A stretch of 64,000 bases of DNA, taken from positions 21,096 through 85,095 of the forward strand of contig QEYB01000397.1 in the NCBI GenBank assembly GCA_017562135.1, read 5' to 3'. A model generated the notes under the pieces. The model had not been told where the DNA came from. It did no database searches and saw only the letters and a list, made by a program, of their open reading frames with translations. The translations under genes were made by a program, and so were the position numbers. The DNA comes from Dipylidium caninum (Eukaryota; Platyhelminthes; Cestoda; Cyclophyllidea; Dipylidiidae). This document shows, piece by piece, positions 33,737 through 45,559 of this stretch; position 1 is the first letter of the stretch; each line of letters begins with the position of its first letter.

Positions 33737-35324
33737 CTAGTGCATGAATCTCCAAGTGTTTCTGGGTCTGAGTCTCGGAATTACACACTCGAAAAATTCA
33801 CTGTTTCGATCACCCCACCCTAATTGCACACAACACTTCGTCTTTCTCGCACACCAGCAATGGCACCACGCTAACTTCAGATGCCTTCGTGAATCCGGGT
33901 GTCTCGCGAAGACAGTGCTTTGCTTACGTTGCACACGGCTTCTCTCCTATCCACCTTTACCTTGCACACACGGCACCATCATTGCCTCCATCATCCCCAC
34001 CTTATTCCACCCAACAAATCATCTTTCCTCCATACTCCAACAATGTGTCCACGCTGACTCCGATTTCCTTAGCTTACTTTTCTTCCACGAACTGCCTTAC
34101 ACATATCTCCTACTTCCGATTTGTACCTGCGGCTCATGCATCTCCCTTTGTCTTCTCCCTGTCGCTCAGTTTCAACAGATGTCGGAGCTACGCGACCTAC
34201 GCTATTCCTCTGGATAAACAATGAGAATGTGGGTTTTAAGTGTATCCTAAAGTCAAATTGAGAATGGATGGATGAAACTGTTGCTAACAGGCCAACATCA
34301 TGTTGATCGGAAGACAAACAGCTTAAAAGGCTCTATGGGTGCCTCTCCACCAGTTCACGCTTTCGGGGAGATGATCGTGCCATATTGCTGGTTAAACATT
34401 CGACACTCGCTTCTGAGCATATCACTTCATCAATGACGAAGGCTTCTGCATGGACAATCTTCGCGGATGAAGTGTTATGCTGCGAGTGAGCAACATCGCG
34501 ACAGAAGATATTTAGGCAAATACTGAGAAGAACTAGGTGTACTGGATGATCAAACTGGAACAGACCTCTTTCAATTTCGTTCCGTTAAAGCTCAAACACG
34601 TAGAAATGACCAGGCTACTGTAAGGTGGGAGTCATATACGCTTCAATTTCTGCTCACGGATTAATGAGTTACCAACGTGGCTAAATTAGCAAATAAATAC
34701 TACCAAGCCGTAAAGCGTGACTGCGACAAGTTTCAGCGAAATATCCTCTCGTCATCATGTGATGGAGCAATAGAGCGCTAGACTGAAAGAAGAATTTGAT
34801 GGTGTCAGGATATTTAGTCTTCCAGGCAAGAGAGAGGGTGCTAAGGAGCACGAAGGTTAGCTGACGTGGGTGAGAGGCTTTGGCAAGGATTAGCGGATGC
34901 CGCAGATGCTGGGTTGAAGAATGAGAGGGAAATGCATTTATGGGGTGTCAAGACGGCAATCCTCTTAATTAAAGTCAAAAAAGTTGCTCGCGATGACAGG
35001 TCATTAGAGAGTTAATCTGATGTGAGGCCCACAACTTCTACGAATCGCTTTAGTTGAAGACCTGCAGAGGGGAAGTGAGATGATGGGTACCACATTGATT
35101 GCCATTACCATTGTGCGCAAATTTCACCCAGCATTGAAGCAGCAGTGCGCCCTTTTTCTCCGCTCTTAACCTGAAGATTGGCTCTCCAAGCACAATCAAG
35201 CACTCCCTTCAGCCAGAATGCTTAACCAAGTTTGTCAACTTGATATGCGGCCAGTTACGCAGTGAAGGGTTGCAAAGAGACAGTCCACGGACGAGAGTTG
35301 GTGTCAAACCGACGCCACACCACA

Positions 35325-35640
35325 CCGGAGGAACGATGACAGCAGACTGGCCTGTGGACTCAGGGCTCATGCAAAACGGGGAGAGGGACGACCTCACTAT
35401 CGTGCGGCAAGACGAAATCGTGGCGATATGAAGGCGTGGCTGGCGACACACCGCGGGGAAAATTGAAAGGGACCATTGGAGTGAAGAGAGGTGGATTGCG
35501 CCTCTCGTGAAGCCGGGACTTCGAGGACTAGCAATTGAGCCTTCTCTCCTCAGAGGTGATGTCCACCCAGTAAGGCTTTATCGCGTGTCTTAAACGGTGT
35601 AGAATGCAATCGCACAGGGTCCATGCGCGAGATCTGCGAA
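35325..35640. repeat. Dispersed repeat R4, copy 1
   Basis: Aligns directly with 39285-39610: gacgacctcact/gacgacttcact, gaaggcgtggctg, gcctctcgtgaagc/gcctctagtgagac, ggaggact/gaggact, then cagtaaggctt and ggtccatg. Spacing is nearly the same throughout. Part of an old interspersed family of unknown class. Confidence 0.65.
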
Positions 35641-36540
35641 GTGGGAGTTAGAGGATGAATGAAATTCGATAATCTGCACAATGTTGGACTGCTCGATGTG
35701 GTTGACTGGCAGTGAAGCATCTTCTCGTCGCAGTCTTCCTCAAAATCAAACCACTAATCACCACCGCACAACTGCCAAAGCTTTCATTGCGACGCATTTT
35801 ACTTCACGCCTCCAACGCACAAGAAGTCGGTCACGGTGTTCCTTCCCGGTTGGGTTACCCTATGAAGTCTAGCTGTCGCGACGTCTCTGTTCCAGAGGGG
35901 AATCGACACTGGCTGCTCCACACTGCCATTCGGCTTCTTACACCAACACCTCTTCAGCCAGCATTTCCATACCAGTCAGCACCGAGTGCAGCAAGAAAGG
36001 ACGGAGTGGGAACTGTCACTTGCAGCCCCTATTTGGTTGGATCTAAGGGACGCACGGTGACAGAGCCTTAAATAGGCTCAACGGTCGGTCGCTTTCTTTC
36101 GATTACAGTGCAAGTGTTCAGACGAACAGGCGCTTGAGAGTGCAGAGGAGATTAGCCGTCAATTGCGAGTAGTTCAGTGGCCCACGAGCTCACTGGTCAA
36201 CCGTGACTGATGGCAGCTAATGAGTTGTGTTCAAAGCTGACGTCTTCTCTAGACCATTCGCTTCCATCAGATGCGCGCAACGAATGCGAACCTCGAAAGC
36301 TCTTACTGCATGAGTCGCGCAAGCTATGAGGGACGGAGTCATGGCAAGGACGTATTGTCGCCCACTGAGCGCACAGACTTGTAAGTCGTCTCACCCGCAA
36401 CCACGAAGCCATCTCGTTTGAGTGCCAACAGAGTGGAGAAGAGGAGGTGAGTGGAGAGGAGCTGATAATCCGAAGTGCGCGATATGCGGACGTAAGAGGA
36501 GAAGGAGGCTGAGTTTTATCAGAAAGTTTGAAAAAAACAA

Positions 36541-36900
36541 ATTATATTTTTTTCTCGCCATCAATTACTTTAATTAAAATTGAACTTCTGTCAACCTAAG
36601 AGCAAGTTGTACTCTCAATTTTTTGTACATTTTCCATCTGTTAATGTGAACAGTCGAACCAGTTCTTGTTAAATAACTTCTTCGTTTCTGTACTCTTTTT
36701 CCTTTTACAATTTTGTGAAGATAAAAAAGAGTTATCCAAAAGGTGTCAAGTCCGAGAATACGTTCGATGTGACAGGATCTTTTAACCTCGTTCTCTACTC
36801 TTTTGACGAGTCCGCAAAGCAGCATGTGGCTCCTCATTATCCCCATGCAGTACGATGCCCTCCTCCTTGAACATTGTCGATATCTTTTGTGGACTGCTGT
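36541..36900 (-). pseudogene. Relic of a mariner-type transposase (C-terminal part)
   Basis: On the minus strand the frame from 36898 reads VLHGDNEEPHAALRTRQK, close to the mariner HDN-x-RPHxA-TRQK signature around the second catalytic Asp. It is followed by KILSHRTYSRT where mariners have a HPPYSPD block, then FLSSQNCKRKK, and finally LIKVIDGEKKI, like the mariner C-terminus. Four in-frame stops and the loss of the PYSPD block show it is dead. The N-terminal half was not found upstream. Terminal inverted repeats were not seen. The open frame in the overlapping register (36574-36987) is a shadow of this relic. Confidence 0.55.
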
Positions 36901-39284
36901 CACAAAATCATCCACATTCTGACAATGCTTCTTCAACTGGCCTTCGCCGCCGCCCACCTGTGTCTGGCCAATCTTCAGAGTTCGCACTTTCGCCTATTTG
37001 TTGCATAAATGTGTAGAGTCCAAAAGTTGGGAAGGAGTAAGCAGGCCTAAGTGCAAAAAAATTCCATTTAACCGATTCTAGGTTGAACTCAGATGTGGTG
37101 GTAAATTGGAAAATGCAAAGACGAGTGCTGGTAGTGCTGTTTTCATTTTGCCACGTCTTCCACCTCCACGCACATGTTGCTGTGGAGGAGCGAGAGGAGA
37201 AAGATTTCATAAGCAAACCATGACATCGCAAATTCACATATAGGAAAAGGCACGGGGAGAAGGATGATAAAATTTTGGAATGGGAAATACTTCACGTCCG
37301 CTGAACATCCTCTGCACAGCGCTGCTGACCCTTTTTGTGGAAGCGACGCCGTCCAGCCGACATCAACACGACCCGACTCACATGGCCTTCTTCAGTGTCA
37401 CGAAGCCTACTTCTTCATTTCACTGACTCCGCCTTCTATTCCATAGGCTCAAGCGACCAAAACACTTTTCTCTGCACTTTTTGCACCGTTTAGTCATTTG
37501 CGCCTTTGCTTCCTTAACAGGCAAGCCACATAGAGCGACGATACACGTATTCTGAGCCAGTGAGGCCGTCAAGATGTGAGTTCTTCGAGCTGATCGGCGC
37601 CTTCTCTGCTGATTAATTGTATGCGGGCAATTCCACATGGGCAACCACTGCTGGGAAACTTTCACTCCTCCACTTCAGTCGAACCAGTCCACCTCACTCG
37701 TCCAATCATCCTTCCCCATTGTTAACGCTTCTGAGACGGTTTGTTGGGCTGAAGTGAGACGCCTTCTCGATGCAATCACGTCTTCCCCTTACACTTCAAC
37801 TGAAAAATGCAGGCAGAAAAAGAGGTGACGAATGTTGCTCATGCATATAGTTTTCTCTCTGCCAACTCTGTCTCAACAAAGTAATTAAGCCCTCAGGACA
37901 GACAGGTAGGCAGACAAACTGGCAGGCGGGCGGGTGAGTGGGTAGGTCTTCGGGCTATACTGCCTGCACTAAGTCACCAATTTCTCCACAACAGCAGCAA
38001 TCATCATGTCTCATCGTCTGTGGCCTTAGCTGCCTTCATCAACAAGGTCATGTCCTTTGCTCCTCCCTCACTTACACCGATACGAGGACCGCCCCAGGTC
38101 TCCTCCTCTTTCTCACATCTCATCACGTTTTCCACCATGCCGAGAGGCCGAGCAGCCGAAGTGCCTGCTCGACAGTTATGACGAAACTGTCCTCTGCGAA
38201 AGGCGCATTGCGCGGACACCAGAAGGCTTTGCGATGACAAAATCACCACTCTAATCAGGTGTGCAGAAGTGGAGGTTCGCAACAGATTCTTCCATGTGGC
38301 TCGCCTTCTTTCCCACACTTCGTCTCAACAGCCTTATTATTTAGCGCACCCCATAAACCGAAACGTACATCCAACCGTGGCCACTTCCCCCTGTCCAGGG
38401 GAGTTGAGTTAAAAGGTCAAGGGGACAGTGAACAAGTCAGAGCCTGGTCCATCACCGACTAGCAAAACGGTCGATGGGGATTGCGGTGGGAGGTATGAAA
38501 GGAAGGCGAATTGGAGAGGAAGTAAAAAACTCGAGTGTAGGAAAACGATTGTGCGTGTGCAAAATTCAATTGGGCTGAGCGTTGGCCACCTCCATGAAGT
38601 TGTGCAAAGCAGAAAGCTTGGCCGATGTCACGATAATGGAAGGTTGACGGGTAGTGAAGGCAGTTCGATGGAAGGTGGAAGTTGTTGGTGTGAGGTAGGT
38701 GGGTGCACCATAGCGTTCTTCAAATAAATAGACACATGCCGTCTCCCGCACGGTGTCCTTCCCAATATCGGAATTCTATTTTCATCTGGTCTGCTTCTTA
38801 CCATGGGGCCTTCCATAAAATCCACTTCCACCTCTTCCCATCTTCACTCAGTAGCTCTTTTCTCCGACGAAGATTTCTCTTATCTCCTCATGGTGAAGTG
38901 GGAGCGTTAGGCAGTCAAATCATTCGTGGCGAGGTGCAGTAACCACCCAAATAATAAAGTATACAGAAAGACGAGTGTGGGAACTGTTTTTGTGGGATGG
39001 GCATGAAACATCCACGTCGGGTGCTCAGACCACCTCCGGCAAACATGGTTCCTCAGGCTCGAGCGAGGCAATCGTGGATGATAGCGAGGCTATACCGAAG
39101 CAACCATCTGAAACACATTCGCTTCCCACTTTGAGCTTACTAAGCTTTTCTAATGAGAGGGGAAAAGCAGGACATTTCTGCTCACAATTTCTTGACATTG
39201 TCCATTTTCTACCAAGTGGACCATTTTGTCGGTTTTGGTGAAACATTTGCAGGAATTTAACCCAAACCTCGTACATGCAAGAGA

Positions 39285-39610
39285 CGAGGGGCACCGACAA
39301 TAGCTGACTGCCTCGTGGACACAGCGTCCCTGCCGAACAGTTAGGGGGACGACTTCACTCTCGTGTAGTAGAACCAGGGAGCGGCGACATGAAGGCGTGG
39401 CTGATGAGGCGCTGTGTGGAATGTTGGAGTCACCGGTTCGAGGGCAGGTGGGCTACGCCTCTAGTGAGACAGGTACTTGGAGGACTGATTTGAACTTTCT
39501 TTCAGGAGAAGAGGTGACCACTCAGTAAGGCTTGGTTGAATGTCTCACACCGTTGGAAATGCGATGCGATACGGTCCATGTGCCATCTGCATGGTGGTTA
39601 AAGTGATGGG
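39285..39610. repeat. Dispersed repeat R4, copy 2
   Basis: Partner of 35325-35640, same orientation, about 4 kb away. It contains caccggttcgagggcag, which faintly resembles a tRNA-type B box, but no tRNA fold was found. Confidence 0.65.
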
Positions 39611-42600
39611 ATGTGGGGGAGAGGCGGTGACCTGGAACTTTGCACTCACGGATGTGAGCGGGAGCGGAAAGAAGGACATTTTGCGGAATTTGATTTCTGT
39701 CGACCAGTAGAGCCCTCCCATTTACCCGTCTGCCTCCATATCTGCCCACCCTGTGGGTTACGACGACTGGTCGGCAATGTTGAGACAGAGTTGGCATTGA
39801 GGACGCAATAAGCATTGGCAACATTTGTCGCCTCTTTGACTACATTGCTGAGTTGAAGCGTAAGTGGAGGACTTGATTAGGCCGAGAAGGCGTCTCACTG
39901 CAGCTCAAGAAGCTGTTTCAGATGCGTCAACAATGGGGAAGGATGGTTGGGGGAGTAACGGGGACTCTTCCTCCTTTTTGCCTGACATAAAGGATAGAAC
40001 CTGTTGCCCAAAATCTAATATCACTGAACAGAAAGGCGAAGCAGAAGACGGGCGTCGTGTCCTCGGATGTAGAGAAGAAGGAGGAGAAGGGAAACGTGAA
40101 GGAATTGTTGCCTAAGGTGGATGAAGAGGAGGAGCGTAGAAGTGTCGCCTCTGACGAAGAAGCAGTTAAACCACCTGGATGGCGTCGATGGAGATAAAAA
40201 ATTATTCGCTACATTAACAGGCCATTCAGGAAATCGAGATGACTTTGTACAAAACTCACTGTTCCCATTCTTATCTAACAGCATTCCTCTGGCAATGTAC
40301 TTTCATATGATAGACTTCTCAATCCTATGGTGTGTCTGTTCAGAAACATTCTGGCCCCAAGTGCTGTTAATGGGAAATGGCGGTTCGAAGAGGTGTCACA
40401 CTTTGGCCACTCCTTTTGGCAGCCAGCCACACGTGTCCTATCACAAATTGGGCAATGGGGATGAATGTTCGTGTCAGGTGCCGCGTCATACAGACACAAC
40501 CAATAAGTAGCTAAATGATGGTGTATCTACCAAGGCGAATTGAGTATCCCAAGACGCCTGTGGAGTTGGCTACAGAACAATGTTATGGTATCTTTAATGA
40601 AAGTGCTGACATTGCCTCGTATCATGGGCAATTAGGCACGTTTAACAAAAAACCTATGCCTTGATAGGAATAGAAAACATTTTCAATAGGGTTAATAGAG
40701 ACTTGAGGGACTTTAGGCGGATGTGGTGGAAAGGATTCGCGCCTAGTGTAAGGTTCAGAAAGGTCTTTAAAATTCTACTTCATCTTAACTCGTACGCAGA
40801 TGCATCGGTGATTGACTCCTTCACTAAAGCCTCACACGTTGAGATAGTCGAAGAGGATCACCATGAGTGCCGTAAAACTCACTATTTTCAACCAATCGTT
40901 TGCGGGGGCAATCCCACAGGTAAGTGAAAATGACCTTGGTCTAGGGAGCACGTTCTGAAATAGCCAATCCGACTTGGGAAAATGAAGAAGATATTTCGGC
41001 AAAATCATTCGTTCAGACGACGTAAAGCGACAAACGGATATGATTTACATGAGGGAACAGAATGCGCATCCTGGTATTACGGGATAATAGATCTCCGACT
41101 AAGTTTTTTATAAGCCACATTGTGTCAGATTTAATTATAAATCTGAACTACATCCTCCTCTCGTGTACCTGTGTGTGGGTGTAAAAGAATAGATTTGATA
41201 TGCCGGAAACAGACGACCGAATAACCAGTGCGCTAAACGAGTCCAAGTCAGACCGAGAAAGGAGACATATTTTTGAAGAAAAAGACTCAACGTACTTCAC
41301 AGCATTAACCTTCAAAAGTGAATTCGTACAGAACGCCAATTCATTTGCGACACTGACCTGAAAATCTTGCATTACTTCGGTCTCCATAGCCATCATCGCC
41401 TAGAGCCCTGGAATAAGCCATGAAGTGGTTAAATAAACCGCTAAGTGGAGTGGGATTTTGGGCTCAGCACACCGTACCAATCGCCATTTCGCCCTTTGTT
41501 AAGAAGGATGGGTAGCGTCGCTAAAACTTTCTCCAGGCTACCCACGTTATTTATCCTCCACAAGTGCGCAAATGGAAAATATCGACCCTTTCAGGTTTAA
41601 GATGGATGACAATTATGTCATGTCAACACGGTCTACTCGACACCCAAAGATGTTTTCACGCTCTTTGCACAAATAGATATATTGCTGATTTGTCAAATAA
41701 GGCATACACTAACCTGTAGATGCTGTGTCAATCTATTGACAAGTCCAGTTGATTACATACAAGAATGTTTTTGGAGGGCAGGCGTGAGAGATTCATTTGC
41801 AGATAACGAGGCTATCTGCTATTGCACATTACCAATTGTTGACCTTTAGACTTGCCACTTCAACCAATTAATGTCCTTACTGGTCGAGAAACTGATGAGT
41901 GGAAGGAGTTAGTGACTACTGTCAATGTCGCCTCTATTCACCACGCCTGATGGACTAGCCACTTTGCTCTGCACATATCACATTTTCACTCATTTCCCAC
42001 ATACACACCCTCTTTCCGCTAACTTGCTCCCATCTCGTGTCAGCCCAACCTATTGTGGAATTTAGAAAAAGTGACAGGGTGAATAAGTCCTGGTCAACTT
42101 AAGGAACGCCAAAGTGTAAAAGCGGCGTGTGGGAATAGGAAAAACGATAAGCCTCGAGAAAGGAGCAAATGTGCTCGAGAGTGGGGAGGCTGCGATTGAA
42201 TAGTGGACTGACGCGCAGTGAATGAGATTTGCTATTTAACTGTTTTGCCAAGGTGACGAAATGTGATGAGTAGCATGAGAATTTACGGCACCGTGCTAGG
42301 TTCCACTATATCTCGCACAATCGCCGAGATGCCCCAAATGCCACCTCAACTCTACCCACTTCCTCTCTCTTCCCTCTTCCCACATCGCATCTTACGTCAC
42401 GGCCACCCAATGAAACGGTGAATGAGTGGGACGCGTGAAGTGCCAATTTCGGTTCCTACGTGGTGCATTCCTTAGTTCAAATCGACGACAATCTCTCACT
42501 CCCAACCCTTTCTTTCCCTCCTCCACATTGTTTTTCCTATCCTTGCAAGTCTACTTCCCCCGATCACTTAGGTGTCGAATTCTTATCCTAATGGACGTCT

Positions 42601-43263
42601 TCTGCAAACGCAACGGTACTTTCTGCACATTAACGCTGCCTTGGTCGTTAGCACTACTTCTACATAATGAGTAAAGCTGTAACCAGCCCATTGTCTGCTT
42701 GTTGATGGCTAAGAAAAACGAAGCGAAAGTTTCTGGAGGGGGAAGGTGGGAGTCAGCACCGTTTCACTGTAAGCCTGCAGTCAAGCATTAGAGCACACAA
42801 CGACTATGATCAAGTTACTCCCTTTCCTCCCCTATCTTCTGACTGCATTTCGCCCCCGCCCTCATGGCAAATGTCTCTAGCTTTTCTAAGTTCCTTTTCA
42901 CATGTCGCATGCCAAAACACTGCAACTATTTGCTTCGCCCACCTTTCGTCTGAAAAGCGGCCACCAGCTACTCGCCTATGTCCACAGTCCCCTTTCCTCA
43001 CACAATCTTGCAGCCACCCCTTCTTCATCGTCGATGAATAAAGGAAGCTTCATCAACAGTATGGTGGACGCACTCAGTAACTCACCAAATGGCAATGCAT
43101 AGGTGAACCATCTTTTTCTATGTGTCCACCCCGGCAATCACTTACCACCAGGCTGATGGAGGTGTCTTGATGAATTAGTTGCGCAACTTGTTTCCCACTA
43201 CTTATTCCACCTTCTCAACAAGTAGCACTCAGGCATCATTCGCGTTGGCTCGAACATAGGCTA

Positions 43264-43311
43264 CCGCCGCCGCCGCCGCCGCCGCTGCCGCTGCCGCTGC
43301 CACTGCCGCTG
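43264..43311. repeat. GCC/GCT trinucleotide repeat
   Basis: About seven perfect CCG units grade into CCGCTG-type units. Translated it would give poly-Ala, poly-Ala/Leu or Arg tracts, but no supported coding exon spans it. Confidence 0.85.
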
Positions 43312-45094
43312 AATGTCCGCTATAATGCATCTTCAAAAAAGTGCCCCAACTCACCAATGTGAAGATCGACGAGCGTCGAATACTATCCTCCAACTATTCA
43401 CGTAACTCAGTTCAGTCACATTGAGTTAAGTACCCCCATTGCATACCTCAAACCGACCTCCAACATAACTTGTCATGTCAACAAATTCGACCATAGACAA
43501 GACCGCTAACATGACTTGTTAACATTCGGCGTGCCTATTGGGCATTTCATTTGCCCTCATATATGAATGCAACAACGAGGAGGAGTAGTGAGAGTAGCAA
43601 TTGATTTCACTCTAGTAGTCAAAACAGAGCAGAGCAAAGCAGACCAGGCGGGACGAGACGAGGCGAGGCGAGTCCAGATAGGTCGGAGAACGAGCAGTTG
43701 GTCCAATTTGTCTTCTGCCACCAAAATTAAACCGTCGTCAATCTCGGCGCTGCAAGCCACAAATGTGAGGACCTCACTGATTGTGTGTCAACACAGGGAA
43801 AAAAATGCTCGACAAGGCATTCCATGAGGAAACAGGCACGCAGACGGAGGCAAACTAATAAGTCTATGAAGGATCAGTGGCCTCCCTATCTCGTACAAAC
43901 CCCAAGAACTGACGCATTATAGAAGAAAACACATGCACACGCCTAACCCTAAACAAATATCCACTTCTACGACCGTTGAACCTTCCCGCCTTTACCACAT
44001 CCCCTAAATAAGCCTAAGAAAATGTAAACAGCACAGTTATTGACACATGATATACAAATTTTTACCTATTCTCATAAACACGAATGCCAGATGCCTCCTA
44101 TTTCACAGTCTTCCATTTAGGAAATAATGGCTTCAATCGCAAAATGCGCCTTAGTGTGGATTAGATGAGATATCTCTTGCGAGTCATTACTATCGGCGGT
44201 CATAATATAAAATTCCATTCAAGTTATCACCTTCCTCAGAGCCTCACTATATCATTAGCCATTGTCAAGAGTGGATACATTAAAAAAGGGAAATATCTTC
44301 GCTGTCAGTACGTAAGGGCGCTCAATCCTACCCCGTAAAGGCATAGCGTTGTCAAAATGCACGAGTAGCAAAATAAAGCAATGCAATAAGGATGGATTTT
44401 GGTCAGAAATAGGCCCCATTCTTCCATCGAGGGCAGCATCAACTATCGTCCTCAGCGGTTAGGTCTCGGGGACACATCGTAATTCCTACTTATCTACCCA
44501 CACACACACACGCGTAAAATTCTACTTTCGGAATGATATGTTATGACCACATTGCATGCGCTCGCTCACCACACTTGTGGTGCTCATATACTCAACTCTT
44601 ATCATTTCAGATAATTCGATTAGAAGAAAAAGCGTGTGCCAAACAAATTGTCCATATCCAATGAAGCCATGTCCAAAAAGCAGAAGAATTTAAAAGATGC
44701 CAACTCAAAGGCGGATGTCACGTCATAGTGGAAACACTCTTTGCATCAAATAAGAGAAGTAAATTCCTCTACAAAATAGGACTCAAGACAGGCTAGCATC
44801 ACATCTTAATCGCATGGTTCTCCCTCAGGGGCTTTACTTGACAACCTCTTCGATCCGGTACGACATAACGCAGCACCCCGTCCAGGCTGTGAAAGTCATC
44901 TTCCGCCAAGCTAAGATTGTTCAAATCATACCAAGACTTATTCTTAAAAAAGGAAATATTCTGGTATCATATTCGACTGTTATCTACTCCAAATCATTTG
45001 GCAATTAGCCATACAAGTCCTCACGGACCAACAAATATATCACATAAGACTTAGTTAGTAAAGCGGTTCATTTTCCGCAGGGCACAAAGTGCTT

Positions 45095-45550
45095 CAGCAA
45101 TAATGGGCACGTAGGTCCAGAGAAGTTCTTTGCCAGCACGCAAAGTCCTGTGTGGTTCTCGGTTGCCAGCAATGAAAGTGGCAAATGTATGACTCATGAG
45201 CTTAGACGACAAGAGGTACAAATCCACTGACTCCACTAATTGTTCTCTTCCAATCAACTTCGCATAGCCGTCCCACGCATTATTACGTACCACCTACAGA
45301 CCTCCTTAAGATTTACCATCAAAAAGTGTTCTTGATAAGTACTAAGCAAAAAGGATAGGCAATTAGGCATTCACAAACGAACCCGCTCACTCCCACCAAC
45401 GGGCACATCGCACAAATCTCCCTGACCGCACAGTCCGCATCCACCTTCGCTAAATTAAAATAATCTTATGAGATTAGCTTCTTTTCGCACTACTTCCATT
45501 TGTCCCTCTATGAAACGGACACATAACTGCTTCCCTCTACTGTCTACTAA
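45095..45550. repeat. Dispersed repeat R2, copy 2
   Basis: Partner of 10800-11260 in the same orientation. The order of R1 and R2 differs between the 10-kb and 45/50-kb regions, so these are separate insertions or have been rearranged, not one duplicated block. Confidence 0.7.
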
Positions 45551-45559
45551 TGCCTCAAT

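Larger units (their letters stand above)
31570..36530. other. Gene-poor region with one repeat copy and weak exon candidates
   Basis: A short block at 32875-32915 resembles 5480-5520 (aaatgggctgtga). 35325-35640 is a repeat copy (R4). The open frame 33736-33404 (minus) is listed separately as a weak exon candidate. Nothing else can be supported. Confidence 0.45.
36905..45090. other. Gene-poor region
   Basis: Contains the second R4 copy, a GGCA/GGCG-rich run (37896-37945), a GCC/GCT triplet tract (43264-43311) and many unsupported frames. One open stretch ending at a clean donor (40661-40919, then GTAAGTG) is a possible lone exon with no partner. 41.4-45.0 kb is relatively AT-rich and shows nothing recognisable. 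Confidence 0.4.

Noticed and set aside
36574..36987. 137-codon minus-strand open frame
   Set aside because: The recognisable homology is in another register (mariner relic), so this frame is a shadow.
40661..40919. Open stretch ending at a clean CACAG/GTAAGTG donor
   Set aside because: No start codon ATG, no downstream exon that keeps frame and no family motif, so not called a gene.
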